64,000 bases of DNA from Homarus americanus (Eukaryota; Arthropoda; Malacostraca; Decapoda; Nephropidae). The position numbers and the translations under genes were made by a program. The DNA is taken from NCBI RefSeq assembly GCF_018991925.1, contig NW_024744357.1, forward strand, positions 2,318,161 to 2,382,160. Direction: 5' to 3'. Below, in pieces: positions 54,560 through 64,000 of this stretch. The notes under the pieces are model-generated. The model did not search any database. It was given only the letters and a program-made list of their open reading frames with translations, and was not told where the DNA came from. Positions within the stretch are counted from its first letter, which is position 1; every line of letters begins with the position of its first letter.

Positions 54560-56620
54560 TGAAGTGTTACCTGGCGAGCAAACATTCCTAGTCAGGCTAA
54601 ATCCACACCTGCAACAGTGCTAAGCAATCACTTGTATTAATTAATCCTGACCTAACTTGTAATTCCTAGCAGAAGTTAACTGATGGCAACATATGGTATG
54701 TGTTAAATGTTATGCTCCTCTTCAGTATCACTAAGAACCACATCGTGAGAACCAATCTAGCTATGGACTTCCGGCAAGAATTTCTTCACATTCTTATTCA
54801 CATTTCCCATTCATAATGTCACTTGGCTAACATGAGTTCAATGATCTAATGCTGCTTCAAAAAAATATTCTTAATCAAGACTTAATACTAAATAAACATA
54901 GTTGATTGTAATACTATATTTATTCTTTCTATTATCAAAAAGTAATGTCATTTGTTGCCACTGGAATAAGGACGTGTTTTCTTTGGAATACCGATTGATA
55001 TGTTTTGCGTTACTGCATGGAATGCAAAGCTAGTGTCAAAGAAAGACAAAGACTTTTTTACTTAAGAAACAGCAAGTACGAGATGTCATGCAACTTTCTG
55101 TGTTCTGCATTTTGATAAAATTAACCCAAAATAATCACAAAACTATGTTCCATATCTGCAACAGTGAACCACTAGGAGACTGCTTAGTGGTTCATACCTG
55201 CTACTATCAGATGTAGTTGAATGATTCTTTATTACCAAAATGATGAAGTGCTAGGGCAGGATGGCCTAATTTCCAATTCTTAAGTAAATTAGCAATTGTC
55301 CTTTCCTTGCTTCAACACAATTTTTTTTATTTTAAGCATCCAAACAAATACTCCAGTGAAAACACCAAAGAAAACACACTGCAGTAATATTATGGTGGCA
55401 AGTCTTGAAACAGTACACCTGTAGTACTATATTACCCAAAATGGTAGGAAAATATAAGCAAATTGCCCAAGAAGTCACTCTGTTTATGTTTGTAATTAAC
55501 CTGTATTGGACTATATAATGATATGGATTCTATAATATTGTGAGAGCTATGTAAACAACACAATCATGATGTAAGTGTGAAAAGCCAGCCAACTGAAGGG
55601 ACATACAATACTAATTGTCTAAATATGTACTGACAACAAAAGCAAATTCTATCAAAATTTTCCTAATCCAATGAGAAATTTATGTAACACTAAAAAATCT
55701 GAAATTATAATGCTATTCCACAATATCTTACTTACCAAATGTGTATTTATGACAATAAAATCCACCTTTAGCTCATTAAACAATCACAAAATACTATAAA
55801 TTAGCAGCAGTTGTACCAACCACTGAACAACAACACGATATATGATTTCCTTCATTATCCGATATTTTTGTATAATATTCTTTCTTCATTTTCCTCATAA
55901 ATTATCAATTCTGATGTCATTTAAGTCTTCGGAAGCACAAATTACATCACGTCACAGAAACAGATCAACGCTGTCAAAAATGGCAATGCGTCCATTGGTT
56001 TACGAGCATTGCCAGAGTGACCCATAACCCTTGACATTTTACCTCACTACACTTCCTTATTATTTCCCTCACTCCTCACCTCTCTCGGTCTACCCACGCC
56101 TCCTCGGTTCTATAATTCACACTTTAATCATGATGGGAGTCTCTATGGGTGTGATAAAAATGGTTGTTAGAGGCGGGGATGGTGATAATGTTGCAGACAT
56201 TCCTGGCCAGGTGAGAGAGAATCACCTGGGTTGCAGCTTTATCTTAAAACCCCAATGTAAACAAACCGCCCAACACCATCACGTGACACTAATTCACTCT
56301 CCTCTAAGCTTCCTCGGCTTCACACTAACCTCTGCATGCCTACAATGACATCATGGAGGTGCAAATGACCAGCGTGTCACCAAACTATGGCGAGCAAGGA
56401 CAGCGCTGTCCAACAAGGTAGTGGAACTGAGTCGTCAAGTCCACAATTACGGCGAACGACTCAGTCCGTTTGTCCCCTCACACCTCTGTTCTCCTGCTTC
56501 ATCCCCCTAATTATCACCTCCTTTATCCTCATCTTCTAATTATATATGATAAATATAATATGTAAATTTATTTGTTAGTGGTTTAATTAATGGGATCGGA
56601 GGGGTAAATTACGTTATGGT
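54560..56620. other. Upstream flank, no gene recognised
   Basis: Mostly unique AT-rich sequence without a supported coding region on either strand; GC and CpG rise from about 55.9 kb towards the CpG-dense segment at 56.6 kb. Confidence 0.4.
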
Positions 56621-56629
56621 TAATGATCA

Positions 56630-56720
56630 AGGGGTGATGCGAGGGTCGGGACGCGGGCCGTCGTTAACCACCGGCGCGGATTGGCCGTAACAACCCACGT
56701 CCGAGTGTGCGCACATAGGC
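56630..56720. promoter_or_regulatory. CpG-dense segment with CCAAT box, possible promoter
   Basis: In an AT-rich, CpG-poor background this stretch holds many CpGs in under 100 bp (GGACGCGGGCCGTCG, CCGGCGCGGATTGGCC). The minus strand has GGCCAATC. It lies 8 kb upstream of the first mapped exon of the minus-strand gene, whose acceptor demands an upstream exon. The assignment is inference; a bidirectional or unrelated promoter is possible. Confidence 0.3.
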
Positions 56721-58029
56721 TTCAACTACCTGCTTCTGCGCCAACCTATCACCATTGTACCATTCAACCAACTAACCACCCAGTTGCAGTGGCCGTCGGG
56801 ACCGCCTGGATCAATAAGGAATATCTGCAATGGTCATGTAAGCGCATTCTTAAAACAGTCCGTCCCGAGTTTAATGTGACGTTATACAAGTACTCGGGAG
56901 TTTGATGGTGGTCGTGACGTGGTTGGTGGTTATGAATAGACTTGGGGTCCTTCCCGGGGTAACAGCCAACCACCCAGCCCAATATTACACCGTCTTTTAC
57001 CGCCTTTCCCCGTCAACGATGAGTACGGCAGCTTAACGATCGAACACACGGGCTCGTATATTGAAAGAGATGACCTTGCACATTCTACTAAGGTTTCTCA
57101 GATCGGGTGACCTCACTCTCAAGCAGGATTGCAGGGTATTTGTAGGTGTTTAAACCTCTAGAGTGGAGTGTGGCGGCTCACCTTCATTATGCTGTACATG
57201 AGACTTATTTATGGTGCTTTATTCGTTTATCATTAGTATATGTATTGGAAGTTCGTTTAAAATGACCAGGAATAACCGTTGATACATTTCTTCTTTTTTT
57301 ACCGGGATACAAAAACACGGAAAACGGGTTTAACATCAGTGCTTCATTATCACTCTTAAAGATTATTAAATTCACTTCGCTCGGAATTTTAACGATAAAA
57401 AGTGTTGAAAAAAAACAATAATTCATACAATTGATCCACTTGTAAAAATTAAATAATTACATATATTTGTGATAATGTTGACAATCACTGAACATCCTGT
57501 ACTTGCATCATTTCGTGCGGCACTGCCATTAGGAAGCTAAATACAGTTTCATAAGACCACTTCCGATAGTGTAATATTTTCCGAGAGTATTTCCAAGGTG
57601 TAGACTTGGGTGGGGTAGGTAAGGGCGTAATGACTATTTTAAGTCCAACTATTAATACCTCGCAGGCACAGGATGTGTGAGGGTAACACCACCATCACTC
57701 ATGCCTCCTTTTATTTCACCACAAAGACACAAACTCTATAGCTTCCCAGTGGATGATGCTTGGCTATATTACATCTGGGTCACTTAGAGTGCTGTGGCAT
57801 TAAGGTGCACTCAGGTGAAAGCGAAAGTTTGCCTGTTTGAATATCTGGAGAAATCTAGCGCGCTTTCTCTGAGCAAACAGATTCGACTTAGCTCCTTGTC
57901 ATCAATGATGACTCATCATCTGCTATCTTACTCCTAGTTAAAACTCGTCTTATGTCTAGATTCGTACGTTTGTCATTGTTTCACTGTTGTATCTATCCAT
58001 GTATGTAGTCCACACCAGAAGTAAAATAA

Positions 58030-58145
58030 TTACAATGGCAGTACACTCAAAATTACTTTTATCCTCGTCACCACTGATCGGCTCGTTAGCCGCTTGTTTA
58101 CGCATCGCAGAATTACTTCCAAGGCAAGGCCTTTGTTCAAACCAA
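58030..58145 (-). pseudogene. LINE 3' end fragment, minus strand
   Basis: The minus strand CAAGCGGCTAACGAGCCGAT matches 1153-1172 on the plus strand (CAAGCGGTTAATGAGCCGAT), the region just after the ORF2 stop of the LINE at 0.82 kb. Confidence 0.6.
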
Positions 58146-58332
58146 ATTAGTACATTTTTAGGTAATTAAGCCAACACTGATGCGGTGATATACTTATTAA
58201 TCAATTGTAAATCTGGTATAGCAATTTATATTTATTAAACAATCTGAAAGTTGGATAGTTCTAATTTATTAACGAACTGGGGCTGGTTGAAGGAGCTAGG
58301 TACAGTAAAGTAATCAAAAACAATAACAGAAA

Positions 58333-58407
58333 AATGAATAATAATTATGATAATAATAATAATAACAACAACAACAACAACAACAAAAGCAACAACAATA
58401 ATAATAA

Positions 58408-58470
<63 letters not shown>

Positions 58471-58550
58471 TGATAACAATGACGATGTTGATAATAATTA
58501 CAAAAACAACAATAATAGTAATAATAAAAATGACAATAATAATTATAACA

Positions 58551-58585
<35 letters not shown>
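58333..58585. repeat. (AAT)n/(AAC)n microsatellite
   Basis: Imperfect trinucleotide array that generates false poly-Asn and poly-Ile frames. Confidence 0.95.
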
Positions 58586-58706
58586 GTGAACAACAACACG
58601 TATATGTGTGCGTGTGTGCATGTATATGTACGTGTACATGTATATGTGTATGTATATACGTATATGTATGTATATGTGTGTGTGTGTGTGTGTTTACATA
58701 TATGTA

Positions 58707-59575
58707 TATGTACTGTCAATGAATATGATGCAACTCTTTGTGTACGAACCTCTGTCCTGCATGGCAGTGAACAGTGACATTATCCATATGAATCTGACCT
58801 CTATACATTTATAGTTGTTAATGAATATGATGTATTTCTTTGTTTGTGAACCTCTGTCCTGCGTGACAATGAGAAGTGATACCACCCTCAGTGTCAAGAC
58901 CTGACTGAATTGCTCGGAATAGGCAAACTGTACTACAAGCTCTGCCAATAAATTTGTTAAACAAATAAAACAATATAAGAACATAAGAAAATAAGGAGTC
59001 TGCAATAGGCCGGTTGGCCTGTGCATGGCAGGTCCTGTCGAGAGTTACTACCACTCTCTATCATCCATGAATCTATCTAGCCTCCTTTTAAAACTTTCCA
59101 GCATTCCAGCACTTACTACAAAGGTGCTAAGCTTGTTCCACTCGTCCACCACCCTATTTGTGAACCAGTTCCTTCCTATCTCCCTCCTAAACCTAAACTT
59201 ATCCAACTTAAATCCGTTGCACGAGTCCTATCCTGCTCGGATATAAGAACTTTATCTACATCGCCTTCATTGATTCCTTTCACCCACTTAAATACGACTA
59301 TCATATCTCCCCGCACTCTTCGTCTTTCTTGGGAATACAAGTTTAGTTTCTTTACCCTATCTTGATATGGAAGGTTTCTAAGTCCAGGAATCATTTTCGT
59401 CATTCTTTGCTGCACCGACTCCAGATGCCGTAGCTACTTCACAACAGTGACATTACCCACATGAATCTGACCTATGTATACTGTCAATGAATATGATGTA
59501 TTTCTTTGTGTACGAACCTCTGTCCTGCATGGCAGTGAACAGTGACATCAACCACATGAATCTGATCTATCTATA
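58707..59575. repeat. About 95-bp tandem repeat, interrupted by a LINE
   Basis: Units containing AATGAATATGATG, GAACCTCTGTCCTGCATGGC and CACATGAATCTGACC occur at 58715-58880 and again at 59440-59570. The LINE fragment 58978-59432 separates them, so the array predates the insertion. Confidence 0.75.
58978..59432 (-). pseudogene. LINE reverse transcriptase C-terminal fragment, minus strand
   Basis: The minus strand reads MTKMIPGLRNLPYQDRVKKL, NLYSQERRRVRGDMIVVFKW and EQDRTRATDL; the run R-R-x-R-G-D-M-I-x-V-F-K is diagnostic of CR1/Jockey-group ORF2 ends. A frameshift follows before the WxSL motif. Confidence 0.85.
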
Positions 59576-59582
59576 TATGGGT

Positions 59583-59617
<35 letters not shown>

Positions 59618-59618
<1 letters not shown>

Positions 59619-60378
59619 TGATAACCACAAGGAAAGAAGAAAACACGAAGTTCCCAAGCGCTTTCGTGTAATTCACATCTTCAGGGGTGAGTACAGACTA
59701 GAGAGAGTAATACAAATCAAGGTGTATGTATACAGAGGAGGGTGAGACCAGGTCCACAATGGTCAGGTATTAGGTAATGACCCTACTAATCTTTAAATAG
59801 CACACAACGGTTGGTGGTCAGGTCAGATGGTCAAGTGACCCGGCCTTCTCACCTGATCACAAATCTTCTTAATTACAAAATTGTCCAGCTTGTACATGCC
59901 GTTACTCAAATTCATGTTGAATGCTTCGGTATGTTTAATAAGACTAGATTCTATGATGTTCCTACTATCAATTGAATTACATGGTAATATTGAGGAGGCA
60001 TTATCCCAGTCAATGCAATGCTTGTTATCCCTCAAATGAACAAACAGAGCATTGGATTCCTGGCCTGTCCTAACACTGTATTTGTGTTGTTTAATTCTAG
60101 TTGCAAGATCTTTACCTGTCTGGCCTAAGTAAAACATATTACATTCCTTGCAAGGAACTTTATAAATGCAACCAATTGTGTTGTTGGGGGAGTTCTTGAT
60201 TAACATTTGTTTAACAGTGCATGAGTTTTTAATATTACCATTTCACAAAAATTTCTCACACATTCCTGCACAGCTAAAAACCTGGAACGTCAATGTGGCA
60301 GTTGCCTCTGAAGATGTCTTGAATAAAGACGGAAGCTAAGGTACTCCGTTGTTTCCATTTTCCCGTGTGATTTTATCA

Positions 60379-60380
<2 letters not shown>
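59618..60380 (-). mobile_element. Penelope-like element 3' part
   Basis: Carries a GIY-YIG endonuclease domain (59823-60206) characteristic of Penelope-like elements, and is bounded on both sides by (TA)n (59586-59616 and 60381-60434). A reverse transcriptase core is not present, so this is a truncated copy. Confidence 0.75.
59823..60206 (-). pseudogene. Penelope-type GIY-YIG endonuclease domain
   Basis: The minus strand encodes GCIYKVPCKECNMFYLGQTG then KDLATRIKQHKYSVRTG, LFVHLRDNKHCIDW, and ESSLIKHTEAFNMNLSNGMY. The CxxC insert between the two halves of the GIY-YIG motif (here GCIY and FYLG) and the R-x-x-x-H helix are hallmarks of the Penelope endonuclease. The frame is open for 127 codons, ending TGA. 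It lacks the upstream RT, so it is a remnant. Confidence 0.85.

Positions 60381-60434
<54 letters not shown>
60381..60434. repeat. (TA)n microsatellite
   Basis: TA repeat at the right border of the Penelope-like fragment; a matching tract occupies 59586-59616. Confidence 0.95.
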
Positions 60435-60435
<1 letters not shown>

Positions 60436-60438
<3 letters not shown>

Positions 60439-63400
60439 CTTTGTAGGCCATTTAGTGTAACTGCTAAACAAAGACTACATTATTTTACTTGCAGGTAAAT
60501 GCTTTTTAAACATAAAGAAAAAAAAACAGAAAACGTATACCTACATCAAGTTATGTATATAAATATATAGCTACATGAAAAGAAATAAGGAAATTGTTCA
60601 GATGATAACTTTACTGATCAACCACTCGTCCATAAATAAACTAGGCTGAAAGGTTTGAAAATTATGAAAAAAATCATAACTTTGCACATTTGCAGTAACA
60701 TACACAACTACATAATCATACATATACATACTGTTATATGTTGCACATATTATTATACTTTATAGTATTTTCCAGGGCATAGCCAGTGACTCGTCTGTGA
60801 AGTGGCATTATTGGCGACTGTAAGGTTTGCCTTCTCAGAACAACTGAGAATGTTTGTTGTTGTGTTTACAAGTAAAGAATTCGACAAATTCATCCATATC
60901 AATGGTTTTTGCTCTCTGGGGATGTATACATGACATTAGTCAAGAAACTCTTAATAACTTCATGGAGGAAAAACTTCTCTCTGATGACGCTGTTGGTGGT
61001 GGCAACACTAATGCAATATTCAGCAATTTATTGAGGTCTGGAAACGCTTCTTTGTTTGGTGCCAAGAGGCCCAAGAACTCAGTAAATTATGGCTACTGCT
61101 AATCTGCACACCACACAGAGTCAACTTTACAATCTACCAGCCGTTTGGCTTGTTTGAGCTCAACCTCTAAACTACTGAGTGTCCTCTTCATACTCAAAAC
61201 TACATTAAATATCTTTCCTGATTTTGATATTCACGTCAGTGAGGCGTCTCCATAGTGTTTAATAACCTTATTCTTAAACGTGTTAATTCATGTGCTGTTC
61301 TATTCGGTTGGACTGGGAGTTGCAGGACAACTTCACTTTAATGTAAGCTTCGTCTACTTACATTTAGCTTGCATTTAGTTACAGACAGACTGTTGACTTA
61401 GGCACTGGATCTGGAGCTCGTTGGCAGATATCACAAGTAAGAGGAACCATTTTAATGAGAGTTTTGCTTAAGGCGTTTGTAATACTTTCTCGGCTCTGCT
61501 GAACTGACATTATCCCCCAATGTAAGTTCTGTACTGCATATGTAATAAGGTACGTCCACTTATTGGTTAATTACAGCCTAAATTAAACTTAAGCGTACGT
61601 CTCCTGTACACACATACACACACCAACGTCACACCATGCACATCTTATACACACACACATAGGCCCCCAAAACAGTATTGTACTGTACCATCTTTAAATC
61701 CTTGAACTGACTTCTTAACGATCACAACATTTGTTGGCAGCGTAGCTTCAGTGATGTCCCCCATGGCTTTGGGTTGCACCGTTATGTGTCGGTTCTTGTG
61801 TATGGTAAAAGTGATAATGAAGGGGCGAAGTAGCCAGTGAAAGATCTTGGTATGGGTATCGACGGTTCTTAGGACTCTTTGGCAAACACCAATTATTTTC
61901 TCCTAACATTGTATGAGAGAGACTGATTCTACTGGCGATACTGTTCTTGTGAGCAACGTGTGTCAACGGGTTACTTCCCTTATTAGTACAAACTCTCAGG
62001 TATAGGAGTTCCTTCATCCATTCAGGAGTTGAACCTTGAATAAGTAATCGTTGAGCTTTACACTTCTCGGCCGTTATTTTGAAGCTAAGTTCATTTGTCG
62101 TTGAGGTTTAGTGCTGCTCGCGTAGTCCTCAGTGGATTTAGGGACAAGGACAACTATATAGTGGACACAACCTAGCATAAGGCGAGGTTACTGTACAGTA
62201 ATTGTAAATTGGAAGTACGGTAGGCCAATACTGTTTTTTTTTCAGAACAATAATGTTAGATTCAGAATGGAGGAATCCCATTTTATAGACTCGCAGTTCT
62301 TCTCTTGAAAAGTGAGCCTGATACAGGCCACCAAGTTACCGTTGACACATTTGTCGACGAATATTTATAAAATCGATGAATTTTGATAAAATTAAGTTTG
62401 TTTTTTCCCTAGGTGAAGCATGGCTGTGATTGGCCCAGGAACAGAAGATGTTATGATGCAGTTATCTATTGAGTACTATCTTATCCATGTTTATAGAGTT
62501 GGTATTTGGTGTTTGTCAATTTCTTTTGGTTTAAAAATGGAATCTAAGTTTACTTCCAAGTTAGCGGTAGTTTCTCAAGCGACCAGGAGGTATTTATCAG
62601 CTGTATCAGGAAGTGTTGCCTTAACTGGTCCTGATCTCGATTTTTCGGTGTTACATCCGTGTTTGATATTCGAGGTGCTTGGGGTCCACCTTGGGAGTGA
62701 AGAAGGGAGTCCGTCTCCTGATTTTAATATCGCATCTTTAATTGTCTCTTGTGAATGTATGTGATCCATTTGTTTTTTTTTTTCAACGTGTGGGAGAGTA
62801 AGAAATTCTCACAACGAGGCGGGAAGTTGTGAACAAAGTTATCAGTTTTGTCGTGCAGGGCGTTAGTACAGTGCTTTTGGTTCTTCTGTATTTAAAATTG
62901 TCAAGGGTCACCAATAGATTAGTCAAGGATTTTTTTTCACATGTTGATTAAACACCCAAACGATACCTGAGGGTTGGGTTAGGTTAGGTAAGGTTTGCGT
63001 TAAGGTGGTTAATTTTAGAGTGAAATGAGCTGTAGGGGCTAATCTTCGGGTAATTTATTGTCACTTGGTCTGAGGAGTGTGACTTGTAAGTATGATAACC
63101 TTCATTTCCCTGACCATTTATTCTTGGAAGATGTGGTGTTACTGTTTAACCCCGTGTGCATGCTAGTATGTGATAGGTTGAAACTTGAAAGGATCCATCC
63201 TTCATTATGACGTGCTGCTGTGATCCTTCTCGACCCCTTCAGATCCACCTCCTGAAGGTTGGGGGCCGCCATGGATTAGGATGGTGCAGGAAGGCGGTGA
63301 GGAGACAATATTATCATGATGGTGAAGTCCCGGTGGAGGCGTGTGTTGATGGTGGTATATCCGTCGAGGAGTAGAGTGTGCGGGGGCAGAGGTACCCTGG

Positions 63401-63730
63401 ACTTAAGTCGCGGCGCGGGCAGCTGCACTGAACCTACACTAGTACAGTGACCACTGGCAATGAGGAAAATCACATGTTAAAACTATGATATGTGATAAAT
63501 AAAGTAAGACGTTGAATAAGTTAAAAAAATAAATAAATATATACTACTTAAAAAATCATATGCAGTTAAGTACCCCTATTGCTGTTAAAAAAATTCCGTA
63601 CTGCCAGAGGTCAGTAGTGTAGGTTCCGTGTGGCTGTCCATGACTTTAGTCTTAGAGGTAGGGGGAAACTTATGACTCTAATGTATCTTGAGAGATCTGG
63701 GGCCAGTGTTTGTTTCCAGTTACATTGGTT
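60436..63730. other. No convincing gene
   Basis: Two short plus-strand ORFs (60854-61102 and 62420-62764) were examined. The second has an AG acceptor-like TTTTTTCCCTAG just 5' and an ATG in fair context (AAGCATGG) but no family motif. They are listed for follow-up only. Confidence 0.3.
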
Positions 63731-63731
63731 G

Positions 63732-64000
63732 CAGAGGTCGATCCAGGGGGGTGGTGGGGGGTCAGGACTCCTCCCATTTTCATCAAAATTTCCAATACTT
63801 TTCTTGAATGCAGTATTGTACTCAGACGTTTTTGTATAGTAAAAAGTAATTACTATTAACCTCAGAATATTGGTCAGATTTAACAAACAAAACAAACAAA
63901 AAACAAACAATGCCGGGCTTGCAGCGACAACTCCTCCCCCCAACCCCCCAAAAAATCCAGCTGGGTGGGGTAGTTGTGCTCGCCATGTTCCCCCACACAC
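63732..64000. mobile_element. hAT-like MITE (GGCAGATCCAGG family), copy 4, inverted, runs off the window
   Basis: CAGAGGTCGATCCAGG start; the following sequence matches the reverse complement of copy 1 (GTATAGTAAAAAGTAATTA, AATATTGGTCAGATTT). It continues past the right edge. Confidence 0.7.

Noticed and set aside
58334..58589. Poly-Asn and poly-Ile/Thr ORFs
   Set aside because: Translation of an (AAT)n/(AAC)n microsatellite.
62420..62764. 114-codon ORF with acceptor-like sequence upstream
   Set aside because: No recognisable motif, no donor or partner exon identified; kept only as a note.

Overview
The window is eukaryotic nuclear DNA, AT-rich and packed with repeats. It has spliced genes with GT-AG introns, long (TA)n and (TAA)n tracts, tandem minisatellites, and fragments of LINEs, a Penelope-like element, and hAT, Tigger/pogo and TA-target DNA transposons. 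This repeat mix, plus the very frequent short motif ACTGTAC/GTACAGT, resembles decapod crustacean genomes. I infer a decapod or another malacostracan; the sequence does not prove it.

One protein-coding gene dominates. It runs on the minus strand from about 48.7 kb down to 7.07 kb. Eighteen exons with consensus splice sites join with every codon phase matching, giving an open frame of 2105 codons from the ATG at 48618 to the TAG at 7072. The predicted protein is an unusual nuclear regulator with six homeodomains (HD) and seventeen C2H2/C2HC zinc fingers (ZF). The order is HD1-2ZF-HD2-5ZF-HD3-4ZF-HD4-2ZF-HD5-2ZF-HD6-2ZF, then an acidic tail. The homeodomains share an NFPxP motif between helices 1 and 2, which suggests they arose by internal duplication. 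HD5 has Glu in place of the invariant Asn51. I do not recognise an orthologue with a gene symbol; the architecture is that of the ZF (ZFHX-like) homeobox class. The 5' end is the weak point: the first mapped exon has an in-frame stop upstream of its ATG and a good acceptor, so at least one 5' exon lies further right, perhaps near the CpG-dense segment at 56.6-56.7 kb.

Layout: 0-3.3 kb is transposon and LINE debris. 3.3-7.0 kb is the downstream flank or 3' UTR with no recognised gene. 7-15 kb holds exons 13-18, with a Tigger relic and a hAT MITE in the introns. 15-34 kb is mostly one 13.5-kb intron (between exons 11 and 12) filled with a MITE, a LINE inside a 31-bp minisatellite, Tigger-like relics, a composite retroposon and a nearly intact 2.4-kb DNA transposon inside another LINE. 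Exon 12 sits alone in this intron at 20.4 kb. 34-49 kb holds exons 1-11, with hAT relics and two minisatellites. 49-64 kb is the upstream flank: repeats, a Penelope endonuclease fragment, LINE ends and no convincing second gene.

The mobile elements show a clear nesting order. DNA transposons lie inside retroposons, and a LINE lies inside the 31-bp minisatellite. All calls come from reading the sequence; no database search or expression data were available.
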